NCBI GenBank assembly: GCA_002360945.1
Contig: DERO01000015.1
Location: forward strand, 1-26,066
DNA from: Leclercia adecarboxylata
Lineage (GTDB): Bacteria; Pseudomonadota; Gammaproteobacteria; Enterobacterales; Enterobacteriaceae
Direction: 5' to 3'
Length of the DNA: 26,066 nt
Shown here: positions 1-9,760 of the stretch, piece after piece
How positions within the stretch are numbered: the first letter of the stretch is position 1
Layout: each line of letters starts with the position of its first letter
Notes under the pieces: model-generated
Told to the model about the DNA's origin: nothing
Seen by the model: the letters and a program-made list of their open reading frames with translations, nothing else
Databases searched by the model: none
Translations under genes and position numbers: made by a program

Positions 1-375
<375 letters not shown>

Positions 376-382
376 GGCGCGC

Positions 383-411
383 AGTATAGAGGGTTTGCGC
401 CCCGCTGTCAC
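383..411 (-). promoter_or_regulatory. rnpB sigma70 promoter
   Basis: On the minus strand there is a -35 element GTGACA (406-411) and a -10 element TATACT (383-388), separated by exactly 17 bp. The -10 is followed 7 nt later by the G at 375 that begins the RNase P RNA. A GC-rich GCGCGCC stretch between the -10 and the start resembles a stringent discriminator. The -35 overlaps the garK stop codon (408-410), so coding and promoter functions share bases. Confidence 0.85.
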
Positions 412-1553
412 CCTTCGGTGAGCATCCCGACCCGTAGGGTGGCGGCAATATTGCGCGAGGCGCGATAAATATTGTCAAACGCGCCGCGGAACGCCTCTTC
501 GAGGGTGCTGATGCTGGTCAGGACGCTGAACACCGCATCGATGCCGTACTGGTGCACAATGCCGACATCATTGGTCAGGCTGCCGGCGATACCGATCACC
601 GGTTTATGGTACTTGCTGGCAACGCGCGCCACGCCCACCGGGACCTTGCCGTGAATACTTTGACTGTCCAGACGCCCTTCACCCGTCACCACCCAGGTGC
701 AGTCGTGAATATGCTCTTCGAGATTCAGCGCCTGAGTGACAATTTCGATGCCGCTTTTCAGCTCCGCACCGAGGAACGCCATCAGCGCAGCGCCCATGCC
801 CCCTGCCGCGCCTGCACCGGGCACATTTTTGACATCAATACGCAGCGCCGTATTAATCACATCAGCATAGTGAGAAAGGTTGTTGTCGAGTTCGACGATG
901 TTGGCTTCCGTGGCCCCTTTCTGCGGCCCGAAGATGCGCGATGCGCCCTGCTCGCCGATCAGTGGATTGCTCACATCACAGGCCACCCGGATCGCGCACT
1001 GTTTCAGGCGCGGATCGAGGGCCGAAATATCAATGTTGTTCAGCGCCATCAGACTACCGCCGCCGTGGCCAATATCGGTGCCGTTGGCATCGGTCAGTTT
1101 TGCGCCCAGCGCCTGCACCATCCCGGCGCCGCCGTCGTTGGTGGCGCTACCGCCAATGCCGATGATGATATTGCGCGCGCCTTTATCAAGTGCCGCGAGG
1201 ATCAGCTCACCCGTGCCGCGGGAGGTGGTAATCAGCGGGTTGCGCTGGGCAGGAGGCACCAGCACCAGTCCGCTGGCCGCGGCCATCTCGATAAACGCCG
1301 TCACGCCGTCGCCGGAGATCCCCCAGCAGGCGTTAACGCTTTCGCCCAGTGGGCCCGTCACGACCGCGCGCTGCATCGTACCGTGGGTGGCGGCAATCAT
1401 CGCTTCAACCGTTCCTTCCCCGCCATCCGCCACGGGAACCGAAACATACTCGGCATCGGGAAAGATCTCCCGAAAGCCTTTTTCTATCGCCCGCGCTACC
1501 TCGGTGGCAGACAGGCTTTCTTTGTAAGAGTCAGGGGCGATTACGATTTTCAT
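408..1553 (-). CDS. garK: glycerate 2-kinase
   Basis: The product phosphorylates D-glycerate to 2-phosphoglycerate in the cytoplasm, which is the last step feeding galactarate and glucarate carbon into glycolysis. The protein is 381 residues, the same length as E. coli GarK, and begins MKIVIAPDSYKES. It carries the glycerate kinase type-1 motifs: a GGEGTVEA loop near residues 44-51, the glycine-rich GIGGSATNDGGAG segment near 132-144, and a GEGRLDSQS motif in the C-terminal half. It is the last gene of garPLRK. A 60-bp gap separates it from garR, and that gap contains a GC-rich hairpin with a U tract, so GarK may be made at a lower level than the upstream enzymes. The Shine-Dalgarno is weak (AGG about 9 nt before ATG). 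Its stop codon lies in the rnpB promoter. Confidence 0.96.
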   Translation of the reverse strand: MKIVIAPDSYKESLSATEVARAIEKGFREIFPDAEYVSVPVADGGEGTVEAMIAATHGTMQRAVVTGPLGESVNACWGISGDGVTAFIEMAAASGLVLVPPAQRNPLITTSRGTGELILAALDKGARNIIIGIGGSATNDGGAGMVQALGAKLTDANGTDIGHGGGSLMALNNIDISALDPRLKQCAIRVACDVSNPLIGEQGASRIFGPQKGATEANIVELDNNLSHYADVINTALRIDVKNVPGAGAAGGMGAALMAFLGAELKSGIEIVTQALNLEEHIHDCTWVVTGEGRLDSQSIHGKVPVGVARVASKYHKPVIGIAGSLTNDVGIVHQYGIDAVFSVLTSISTLEEAFRGAFDNIYRASRNIAATLRVGMLTEG

Positions 1554-1579
1554 AGTTATAGCCTGTTACCGCTTAAGGC

Positions 1580-1607
1580 AAAAATAGCGGGCGCGTTCCC
1601 GCGCCCG
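1580..1607 (-). terminator. intrinsic terminator or attenuator between garR and garK
   Basis: On the minus strand there is a perfect 8-bp stem CGGGCGCG/CGCGCCCG (1600-1607 with 1588-1595) closed by a GGAA tetraloop. It is followed by CTATTTTT (1580-1587). The stem is almost entirely G-C and the U tract is short but immediate. Because it lies inside the garPLRK operon, it more likely causes partial termination or marks an RNA-processing boundary than a full stop. Confidence 0.6.
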
Positions 1608-1613
1608 TCTTTG

Positions 1614-2504
1614 TTAGCGAGAGACTTCGACTTTCGCCAGTTTTTCGTAATAGCAGGCAATGGCGCTGTGGTCGGCCGTTCCCAGCCCGTCGGCACGCAG
1701 GGCCTGCATCATCTCCATTACCGCTGCGGTCAGCGGCAGCTGGGCACCCACGCCGTGGGAGGTGTCCAGGGCGTTAGCCAGATCCTTGATGTGCAGATCG
1801 ATGCGGAAGCCAGGCTTGAAGTTACGATCCATCACCATCGGCGCTTTGGCATCCAGCACGGTGCTGCCCGCCAGGCCGCCGCGGATCGCCTGATACACCA
1901 GATCCGGATTGACGCCAGCTTTGGTCGCCAGGGTCAGGGCTTCGGACATCGCGGCGATGTTGAGGGCCACAATCACCTGGTTTGCCAGCTTGGTGACGTT
2001 ACCTGCGCCAATCTCACCGGTATGCACCACGGAGCCGGCCATGGCTTTTAGCAGATCGTAATATTTGTCGAAAATCGCCTTGTCGCCGCCCACCATCACC
2101 GAGAGGGTGCCGTCGATGGCTTTCGGTTCGCCGCCGCTCACCGGCGCATCCAGCATATCAATGCCTTTTGCTTTCAGCGCTTCGCTGATTTCACGGCTGG
2201 CCAGCGGTGCGATGGAGCTCATGTCGATCACCACGGTGCCCGGTTTGGCCCCTTCAATAATGCCGCCTTCGCCCAGCGCCACCTCTTTCACGTGCGGGGA
2301 GTTTGGCAGCATGGTGATGATCACATCGCACTGCTCAGCAATTGCCTTTGCCGTCGCAGCGGTTTCTGCGCCTGCGGCAATCACGTCAGCAATGGCTTCC
2401 GGGTTACGGTCTGCAACCACCAGTGAGTAACCTGCTTTGATGAGGTTTTTACTCATTGGTTTACCCATGATACCCAGGCCAATAAAACCAACTTTCAGTG
2501 TCAT
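1614..2504 (-). CDS. garR: tartronate semialdehyde reductase (2-hydroxy-3-oxopropionate reductase)
   Basis: The product is a cytoplasmic NAD(P)H-dependent enzyme that reduces tartronate semialdehyde to D-glycerate. It takes the product of GarL and hands glycerate to GarK. The protein has 296 residues and is close to identical to E. coli GarR. It has an N-terminal Rossmann motif GFIGLGIMG (residues 6-14), the substrate-loop motif DAPVSGGEP (119-127), and the beta-hydroxyacid dehydrogenase signature GAGNVTKLANQ with the catalytic lysine at about residue 172. The start ATG at 2504 is preceded by a GAGAGAGA purine run. It lies 24 bp after garL and 60 bp before garK. The garR/K gap contains a terminator-like hairpin. 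Confidence 0.97.
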   Translation of the reverse strand: MTLKVGFIGLGIMGKPMSKNLIKAGYSLVVADRNPEAIADVIAAGAETAATAKAIAEQCDVIITMLPNSPHVKEVALGEGGIIEGAKPGTVVIDMSSIAPLASREISEALKAKGIDMLDAPVSGGEPKAIDGTLSVMVGGDKAIFDKYYDLLKAMAGSVVHTGEIGAGNVTKLANQVIVALNIAAMSEALTLATKAGVNPDLVYQAIRGGLAGSTVLDAKAPMVMDRNFKPGFRIDLHIKDLANALDTSHGVGAQLPLTAAVMEMMQALRADGLGTADHSAIACYYEKLAKVEVSR

Positions 2505-2528
2505 AACGTTTCTCTCTCTCAGGGGTGG

Positions 2529-3299
2529 TTATTTTTTAAAGGAATCTGCTAATTTCTGCGTGGCGGAGCGGAACACGCCGAGGTCACTGCCGACGGCCAC
2601 AAAGGTGGCGCCCCACTCCAGGTAACGGCGGGCATCGGCCTCAACCGGTGCCAGGATGCCGGACGGCTTACCGTGCGCTTTGGCGCGGGCAAAAATGTGC
2701 TGAATGGCGCGCTGAACTTCCGGGTGATTCGCATTACCCAGGTGACCGAAAGCGGCCGCCAGGTCGCTTGGGCCGACGAAGATGCCGTCCACGCCGTCAG
2801 TGGCGGCGATGGCATCGACGTTGTCCACGCCCTGCTGGCTCTCAATCTGCACCAGGATGGTGATGTTCTTGTTCGACTGGGCCAGGTAGTCCGGCACGGT
2901 GCCAAACATGTTGGCGCGATGGGAGACCGACACGCCGCGAATGCCTTCTGGCGGATAGCGGGTGGAGGCCACCGCCTGCACCGCCTCTTCGACGTTTTCC
3001 ACAAACGGGATCAGGAAGTTGTAGAAACCGATATCCAGCAGGCGCTTGATGATCACCGGCTCATTGGTCGGGACACGTACCACCGGCGCGCTGTGGCTGC
3101 CTTTCAGCGCCATCAGCTGCGGGATAAAGGTGGTGACGTCGTTCGGGGCATGTTCACCGTCCAGTACCAGCCAGTCAAAGCCTGCCAGCCCCAGCACTTC
3201 GGTGCTGATTGGGCTTGCCAGCGCGGACCAGCAGCCGATCTGAATCTGATGCGCCGCAAGGGCCGCTTTAAATTTGTTCGGGAAAATATCGTTACTCAT
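2529..3299 (-). CDS. garL: 5-keto-4-deoxy-D-glucarate (alpha-dehydro-beta-deoxy-glucarate) aldolase
   Basis: This Mg2+-dependent class II aldolase of the HpcH/HpaI family cleaves 5-keto-4-deoxy-D-glucarate, or 2-keto-3-deoxyglucarate, to pyruvate and tartronate semialdehyde. The protein is 256 residues, the E. coli length. The residues known as important in the E. coli enzyme are all in register: H50 (in DGEHAP), R75, D89, E153 (in QIESQQG) and D179 (in GPSDL). It sits 15 bp after garP and 24 bp before garR in the same operon. A weak AAAGG precedes the ATG. Nothing looks degenerate. Confidence 0.97.
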   Translation of the reverse strand: MSNDIFPNKFKAALAAHQIQIGCWSALASPISTEVLGLAGFDWLVLDGEHAPNDVTTFIPQLMALKGSHSAPVVRVPTNEPVIIKRLLDIGFYNFLIPFVENVEEAVQAVASTRYPPEGIRGVSVSHRANMFGTVPDYLAQSNKNITILVQIESQQGVDNVDAIAATDGVDGIFVGPSDLAAAFGHLGNANHPEVQRAIQHIFARAKAHGKPSGILAPVEADARRYLEWGATFVAVGSDLGVFRSATQKLADSFKK

Positions 3300-3314
3300 C
3301 GCTTATACCTTTGC

Positions 3315-4649
3315 TTATTTCTGCAATTCCATACGTTTGATGTCACCCACTACGAACAGGTAGCAGAACATCGCCATCAGCGCGGAACAGCCGACAAATA
3401 CCAGTGCCGCGTTGAACGAATGCAGTTCACTGACCAGATAGCCAATCACCAGCGGAGTGACGATTGACGCTACGTTGCCAAAGACGTTAAACACACCACC
3501 ACACAGCCCAACAATCTCTTTCGGTGCGGTATCGGAAATCACCGGCCAGCCCAGGGCACCAAAGCCTTTACCGAAGAAGGCCAGCGCCATCAGGGCCACC
3601 ACCAGCGCGGTGTTGTTGGTGTAGTTGCACAGAATGATTGAGGAGGCTAACAGCATACCCAGCACAATCGGCAGCTTACGCGCCAGGGTAATCGACTTGC
3701 CTTTCTTAATCAGGTGATCCGAGAACACGCCGCCCAGTACGCCACCGGCAAAACCGCACAGCGCCGGAATGGACGCCACCAGACCTACTTTCAGAATCGA
3801 CATCCCCTTCTCCTGCACCAGATAAATCGGGAACCAGGTGAGGAAGAACCAGGTGATGGTATTGATAAAGTATTGCCCGAAAAATACGCCCAGCATCATG
3901 CGGTTGGACAATAACTGTTTGATGTAATGCAGCTTCGGACCGCTGGCCGCTTTGTCGCCCGGCTTTTTATGGTCCATGTCGACCACCGCGCCGCCGTCTT
4001 TAATGAACTTCAGCTCTTCGGCGGTCATGCGTGGATGGTCGGTTGGGTTGTGAATCAGCTTCACCCACAGGCCGGTCAGCACAAAGCCGATAACGCCCAT
4101 CACGGTAAAGACATGTTCCCAGCCCCAGGCGAAGGTCAGCCAGCCGAGCAGCGGGGAGAACAGCGCCAGCGAGAAATATTGCGCGGAGTTAAAGATCGCC
4201 GAGGCCGTCCCGCGCTCTTTGGTCGGGAACCAGGCCGCCACAATACGGGCGTTGGCCGGGAAGGACGGTGCCTCGGAGAAGCCGAGCATAAAGCGCATAA
4301 AGAACATCGAGACGCCCGCCCAGGCCAGCGGGAAGAGATCGACAAAGCCCTGCAGGAAGGTGAACAGCGACCAGAAGAAAAGGCTATACGTATAGACCTT
4401 TTTCGAACCGAACTTGTCCAGCAGCCAGCCGCCAGGGATCTGCATCAGCAGGTAGGCCCAGCCGAAGGCGGAGAAGATGTAGCCCATTGACACGGCGCTT
4501 AGCTGCAGCTCTTTGGCAACTTCCGTACCGGCAATAGAGAGCGTGGCGCGGTCAGCGTAATTGACGGCGGTAACAATAAATATAATAAGCAATATTAAAT
4601 AACGGGTAGGGGCAACCTTTTTTGTTTCAGCGGTAGTATCCAGCAACAT
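3315..4649 (-). CDS. garP: galactarate/glucarate/glycerate MFS transporter
   Basis: This inner-membrane permease of the major facilitator superfamily (anion:cation symporter group) imports galactarate, glucarate and possibly glycerate. I place the start at 4649, giving 444 residues, the same as E. coli GarP. A good Shine-Dalgarno (AGAGGA) lies 8 nt before this ATG, whereas an upstream ATG at 4667 has none and would encode this very ribosome-binding site. About twelve hydrophobic segments are visible. The MFS loop-2 motif GGWLLDKFGSKKVY and the N-terminal signature NYADRATLS are present. It is the first gene of garPLRK and is transcribed away from garD from the shared control region. Confidence 0.95.
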   Translation of the reverse strand: MLLDTTAETKKVAPTRYLILLIIFIVTAVNYADRATLSIAGTEVAKELQLSAVSMGYIFSAFGWAYLLMQIPGGWLLDKFGSKKVYTYSLFFWSLFTFLQGFVDLFPLAWAGVSMFFMRFMLGFSEAPSFPANARIVAAWFPTKERGTASAIFNSAQYFSLALFSPLLGWLTFAWGWEHVFTVMGVIGFVLTGLWVKLIHNPTDHPRMTAEELKFIKDGGAVVDMDHKKPGDKAASGPKLHYIKQLLSNRMMLGVFFGQYFINTITWFFLTWFPIYLVQEKGMSILKVGLVASIPALCGFAGGVLGGVFSDHLIKKGKSITLARKLPIVLGMLLASSIILCNYTNNTALVVALMALAFFGKGFGALGWPVISDTAPKEIVGLCGGVFNVFGNVASIVTPLVIGYLVSELHSFNAALVFVGCSALMAMFCYLFVVGDIKRMELQK

Positions 4650-5064
4650 TTTTATTTCCTCTGGCACATCAATGAAATTATTTTTATTGTTTTAAGAAAG
4701 AGGCATTCCTGATTATTTCAGTAATGGCAGGTTAATACGGATAAATAATCCGATACCATGAAATCGTTAATGAGTATAATCAACCACCCCGGGAGGTGCA
4801 TTGTGTAACCGCTCAATTATGAATATCTCAATGAATATTATTTTGAGCAAATGCACAACATCCTGGGCGCTGATGCACAGATTTCGCGATTGCCCCCCTT
4901 GTGCGCAGGCTAAGGTCAAAAATGAGTGATCGCCATCACGTTTTTAATCTCACGCGCCTGACATTCTTTATTCCACTGAGCAGAGTCTTTATTTCCTATA
5001 ACAAGAAAATACAGGTACTCTTTTACTAATTAATTATCCCCCACTCGCTGGAGAATACTGGACA
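4650..5064. promoter_or_regulatory. divergent garP / garD control region (415 bp, no gene)
   Basis: This non-coding region carries the promoters for garPLRK (leftward) and garD (rightward). I see a CRP-type site (4925-4940). I also see two direct copies of ATGCACA at 4851-4857 and 4873-4879, 22 bp apart, with an inverted relative TTGTGC at 4899-4904. A plausible garD -10 element TATAAC lies at 4997-5002, and a TATACT-like -10 lies on the minus strand near 4775-4780. In E. coli both operons are activated by CdaR (SdaR) in response to aldarates. The ATGCACA repeats are candidate activator sites, but I do not know the CdaR consensus well enough to assign them. No coding potential is apparent. 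Confidence 0.6.
4925..4940. promoter_or_regulatory. probable cAMP-CRP binding site upstream of garD
   Basis: The sequence AGTGATCGCCATCACG fits the CRP pattern GTGA-N6-TCAC exactly in both half-sites and is flanked by A/T-rich DNA. It is centred about 70-75 bp upstream of the likely garD start region, so it could serve garD, garP or both. Catabolite control of an aldarate pathway would be expected. Confidence 0.65.
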
Positions 5065-6636
5065 ATGGCCGACATCGAAATTCGACAAACGTCGCCGGGC
5101 GCGTTTTATATTAAGGTGCACGACACCGATAACGTGGCGATTATTGTTAACGATCAGGGGTTAAAAGCTGGAACACGTTTCCCGGATGGGCTCGAACTGA
5201 TCGAGCATATTCCACAGGGCCATAAAGTGGCGCTGGTTGATATCCCGGCGCAGGGCGAAATCGTGCGTTACGGCGAAGTCATTGGCTATGCCGTACGGGC
5301 GATCCCGCAGGGTAGTTGGATTGACGAATCGCTGGTGGCCCTGCCGGAAGCCCCGCCGCTGAATACCCTGCCGCTGGCGACCCGCGTCCCGGAACCTATG
5401 CCTGCCCTGGAAGGCTATACCTTCGAAGGCTTCCGCAATCCGGACGGCAGCGTCGGCACCAAAAACCTGCTCGGTATCAGCACCAGCGTGCACTGCGTGG
5501 CAGGGGTGGTCGATTTCGTAGTGAAGATCATCGAGCGCGACCTGCTGCCAAAATACCCGAACGTTGATGGCGTGGTGGGTCTGAACCACCTGTACGGCTG
5601 CGGCGTGGCGATCAACGCCCCGGCGGCGATAGTGCCGATCCGCACTATCCACAATATCGCCCTGAACCCGAACTTCGGCGGCGAAGTGATGGTTGTCGGC
5701 CTCGGCTGCGAAAAACTGGTGCCCGAAAAACTGCTGCAGGGCACCGAGGATACTCAGGCGATCCCGGTGGACAGTGCCAGCATCGTGCGTCTGCAGGATG
5801 AACAGCACGTCGGCTTCCGTTCCATGGTCGATGACATTCTGCAGGTTGCAGAGCGCCATCTGGCGAAACTCAACCAGCGCAAGCGTGAAACCTGCCCGGC
5901 CTCGGAGCTGGTGGTGGGGATGCAGTGCGGCGGCAGCGACGCCTTCTCCGGCGTGACCGCCAACCCGGCCGTGGGTTATGCCTCGGATCTGCTGGTGCGC
6001 TGCGGCGCCACGGTGATGTTCTCTGAAGTGACCGAAGTGCGCGATGCGATCCACCTGCTCACCCCGCGCGCCATCAACGAAGAGGTGGGCAAGCGCCTGC
6101 TGGAGGAGATGGCCTGGTACGATAATTATCTCGATATGGGCAAGACCGACCGCAGCGCTAACCCGTCTCCGGGCAACAAGAAAGGCGGCCTGGCGAACGT
6201 GGTGGAAAAAGCCCTCGGCTCTATCGCCAAGTCAGGCCAGAGCGCCATCGTCGAGGTGCTCTCTCCGGGCCAGCGTCCAACCAAACGTGGCCTGATCTAT
6301 GCCGCCACGCCGGCCAGCGATTTCGTCTGCGGCACGCAGCAGGTGGCCTCCGGGATCACCGTGCAGGTGTTCACCACCGGGCGCGGCACGCCATACGGTC
6401 TGATGGCGGTTCCGGTGATTAAAATGGCGACCCGCACCGAGTTGGCGAACCGTTGGTTTGACCTGATGGACATTAACGCGGGCACCATCGCCACCGGCGA
6501 AGAGAGCATTGAGGACGTGGGCTGGAAGCTGTTCCACTTTATTCTCGACGTGGCCAGCGGCCGCAAGAAAACCTTCTCCGATCAGTGGGGATTACACAAT
6601 CAGCTGGCGGTATTTAACCCGGCACCTGTGACCTGA
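5065..6636 (+). CDS. garD: galactarate dehydratase
   Basis: The product dehydrates meso-galactarate to 5-keto-4-deoxy-D-glucarate, the first committed step of galactarate breakdown. GarL then acts on its product. The protein is 523 residues, the E. coli length. It has an N-terminal SAF-type domain (about residues 1-95) and a longer UxaA/altronate-dehydratase-type domain after a proline-rich linker. Conserved blocks include [29 protein letters not shown] and [10 protein letters not shown]. Known members need a divalent metal, usually iron. It stands alone as a transcription unit with a strong terminator 20 bp after its stop. A GGAG-containing Shine-Dalgarno lies about 12 nt before the ATG, slightly far. 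Confidence 0.97.
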   Translation: MADIEIRQTSPGAFYIKVHDTDNVAIIVNDQGLKAGTRFPDGLELIEHIPQGHKVALVDIPAQGEIVRYGEVIGYAVRAIPQGSWIDESLVALPEAPPLNTLPLATRVPEPMPALEGYTFEGFRNPDGSVGTKNLLGISTSVHCVAGVVDFVVKIIERDLLPKYPNVDGVVGLNHLYGCGVAINAPAAIVPIRTIHNIALNPNFGGEVMVVGLGCEKLVPEKLLQGTEDTQAIPVDSASIVRLQDEQHVGFRSMVDDILQVAERHLAKLNQRKRETCPASELVVGMQCGGSDAFSGVTANPAVGYASDLLVRCGATVMFSEVTEVRDAIHLLTPRAINEEVGKRLLEEMAWYDNYLDMGKTDRSANPSPGNKKGGLANVVEKALGSIAKSGQSAIVEVLSPGQRPTKRGLIYAATPASDFVCGTQQVASGITVQVFTTGRGTPYGLMAVPVIKMATRTELANRWFDLMDINAGTIATGEESIEDVGWKLFHFILDVASGRKKTFSDQWGLHNQLAVFNPAPVT

Positions 6637-7668
<1,032 letters not shown>

Positions 7669-7690
7669 ACCCCACGACCCGGAGGAAACG

Positions 7691-8962
7691 GTGAAAAATA
7701 TTATTGCCCGCCATAAAGCGGGAGAGCATCTCGGTATCTGTTCCGTCTGTTCAGCGCACCCGCTGGTGATTGAAGCCGCCCTGCGCTTTGACCTGACGAG
7801 CGGCAACAGCGTACTGATCGAAGCCACGTCCAACCAGGTGAATCAGTACGGCGGCTACACCGGCATGAAGCCGGCAGACTTCCGCGACTTTGTGTTGAAC
7901 ATCGCCGAAAAGGTGGGTTTCCCGAACGAGCGGCTGATCCTCGGTGGCGATCATCTGGGGCCCAACTGCTGGCAAAACGAGCCCGCAGAGTCGGCAATGG
8001 AGAAAGCCGTGGCGTTGATTAAGGCTTATGTAGCCGCGGGCTTCAGCAAAATCCATCTCGATGCGTCGATGTCCTGCGCCGACGATCCCGTCCCCCTGGA
8101 TCCGGTGGTGGTTGCCCGGCGTGCGGCACGACTGTGCCAGGCGGCGGAAGAGACCGCCACCGACGCGCAGAAGGCGGCGCTGACCTATGTGATTGGTACC
8201 GAAGTGCCGGTGCCGGGCGGCGAGGCCAGCAGCATCGACAGCGTGCATGTCACCCGGGTGGAGGATGCCGCCCGCACTCTCGAGACGCATCAGGCGGCGT
8301 TCCACGCGCTGGGGCTGGATGCGGCGATGAGCCGGGTGATTGCCATCGTGGTGCAGCCCGGCGTCGAGTTCGACCACACCCAGATCATCCACTACCAGCC
8401 GCACGCCGCCGAAGCGCTGTCGGGCTGGATCCGCCAGACGCCGATGGTCTATGAAGCCCACTCCACCGACTACCAGTCACGCCAGGCCTACCGGGCGCTG
8501 GTGCGGGATCACTTTGCGATCCTCAAGGTCGGCCCGGCACTTACCTTCGCCCTGCGCGAGGCGATTTTTGCCCTGGCGCAGATGGAGGCGGCGCTGATCG
8601 CTCCGGAAGATCGCAGCCGCGTGCTGGAGGTGATCGACGAGGTGATGCTGAACGAGCCGGATTACTGGAAAAAATACTATCGCCCGACCTGGAGCCAGGC
8701 GATGGTGGACATTCACTTTAGCCTGTCAGACCGCATCCGCTACTACTGGCCGCACCCGCGCATTCGCCAGAGCGTCGACAAGTTGCTCGCCAACCTCGAT
8801 ACCCTGACCCTGCCGCTGGGGCTGATCAGCCAGTACCTGCCGGTGCAGTTTGAACGCGTTACCGCCCAGGCCCTCGCCCCGACACCGCAGGCGCTGGTCA
8901 TCGACAAAATACAGGACGTGTTACGCGCGTACCGTTACGGCTGCGCCCCTGACGCCGCCTGA
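7691..8962 (+). CDS. gatZ: D-tagatose-1,6-bisphosphate aldolase, non-catalytic subunit GatZ
   Basis: The product is needed for full activity and stability of GatY. It has a TIM-barrel-like fold of the GatZ/KbaZ family and no independent catalytic role is established. The protein is 423 residues (E. coli GatZ 420). Conserved family blocks include [36 protein letters not shown] and EAHSTDYQ. The start codon is GTG at 7691, with GGAGGA four bases upstream. No in-frame ATG fits better. It lies between gatY (22 bp) and gatA (14 bp). The C-terminus ([13 protein letters not shown]) is slightly longer than in E. coli. Confidence 0.95.
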   Translation: MKNIIARHKAGEHLGICSVCSAHPLVIEAALRFDLTSGNSVLIEATSNQVNQYGGYTGMKPADFRDFVLNIAEKVGFPNERLILGGDHLGPNCWQNEPAESAMEKAVALIKAYVAAGFSKIHLDASMSCADDPVPLDPVVVARRAARLCQAAEETATDAQKAALTYVIGTEVPVPGGEASSIDSVHVTRVEDAARTLETHQAAFHALGLDAAMSRVIAIVVQPGVEFDHTQIIHYQPHAAEALSGWIRQTPMVYEAHSTDYQSRQAYRALVRDHFAILKVGPALTFALREAIFALAQMEAALIAPEDRSRVLEVIDEVMLNEPDYWKKYYRPTWSQAMVDIHFSLSDRIRYYWPHPRIRQSVDKLLANLDTLTLPLGLISQYLPVQFERVTAQALAPTPQALVIDKIQDVLRAYRYGCAPDAA

Positions 8963-8976
8963 AATCCGGAGGATCC

Positions 8977-9444
8977 ATGAGCAAACTGTTTGTCCGTACC
9001 GGCATTGATTTTGCCACCTGCCAGCAGGCGCTGGCCCATATCGGCGAGGAGATGCTGGCGAAAGGCGTGGTTCACGCCACTTACCCCGCCGCACTGCGGG
9101 AACGGGAAGCGGTGTTCCCCACCGGCATCGCCCTGGAAAGACATGCCGTGGCGATCCCGCACTGCGAGGCAATTCACGCCAAAGAACCGGCACTTTACCT
9201 GATTCGCCCGGACAGACCGGTGCTCTTTCACCAGGCGGATGATGATGCGGAGATTGCCGTGTCGCTGATTATCGCCCTGATCGTGGAGAACCCTGCGGCG
9301 CAACTCACTCTGCTGCGCCGGTTATTTAGTGAGCTGCAAAACCCAACCCTGCTGGAGGCGCTGCTGACCGCGCCGGACCACCAGCTGGAGGCCCTGTTTG
9401 AGGAAGCCATCCTGATGGCCGAACCCTGCAAGCGCGCCTCATAA
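8977..9444 (+). CDS. gatA: galactitol-specific PTS enzyme IIA
   Basis: This cytoplasmic phosphocarrier accepts phosphate from HPr and passes it to GatB during galactitol uptake. The protein has 155 residues (E. coli 150) and belongs to the fructose/mannitol EIIA type. The phosphorylated histidine is expected to be H62, in the motif AIPHCEAIHAK at the same position as in E. coli. GGAGGA precedes the ATG. The C-terminal tail (EEAILMAEPCKRAS) differs from E. coli, as is common for this end. It is 27 bp upstream of gatB. Confidence 0.95.
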   Translation: MSKLFVRTGIDFATCQQALAHIGEEMLAKGVVHATYPAALREREAVFPTGIALERHAVAIPHCEAIHAKEPALYLIRPDRPVLFHQADDDAEIAVSLIIALIVENPAAQLTLLRRLFSELQNPTLLEALLTAPDHQLEALFEEAILMAEPCKRAS

Positions 9445-9471
9445 CAGACTGATAATAAGAAGGAGTACCCT

Positions 9472-9756
9472 ATGAAACGCAAAGTTATCGTTGCCTGTGG
9501 CGGCGCCGTTGCCACCTCCACCATGGCCGCCGAAGAGATCAAAGAGCTGTGTGACGCCTACAACATCACCCTGGACCTGGTCCAGTGTCGGGTCACCGAA
9601 ATTGAGACCTATATGGACGGCGCAGACCTGATCTGCACCACCGCGAAAGTCGACCGTACCTTTGGCGACATCCCGGTGGTTCACGGCATGCCGTTTGTGT
9701 CGGGCGTCGGTATTGAAGCCCTGCAGCAAAAAATCCTGACTATCCTCGAGGGGTAA
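9472..9756 (+). CDS. gatB: galactitol-specific PTS enzyme IIB
   Basis: This small cytoplasmic phosphotransfer protein takes phosphate from GatA and donates it to galactitol bound by GatC. The protein is 94 residues, identical in length to E. coli GatB. The active-site cysteine is C9 in [11 protein letters not shown], within the PTS IIB P-loop-like signature. A good AAGGAG Shine-Dalgarno precedes the ATG. Only 4 bp separate its stop from the gatC start, which suggests translational coupling. Confidence 0.96.
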   Translation: MKRKVIVACGGAVATSTMAAEEIKELCDAYNITLDLVQCRVTEIETYMDGADLICTTAKVDRTFGDIPVVHGMPFVSGVGIEALQQKILTILEG

Positions 9757-9760
9757 GATC

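Noticed and set aside
552..2051. 499-codon plus-strand open frame antisense to garK and garR
   Set aside because: It is rich in His, Arg and Gly, typical of antisense frames in high-GC genes, and both genes beneath it are clear orthologues.
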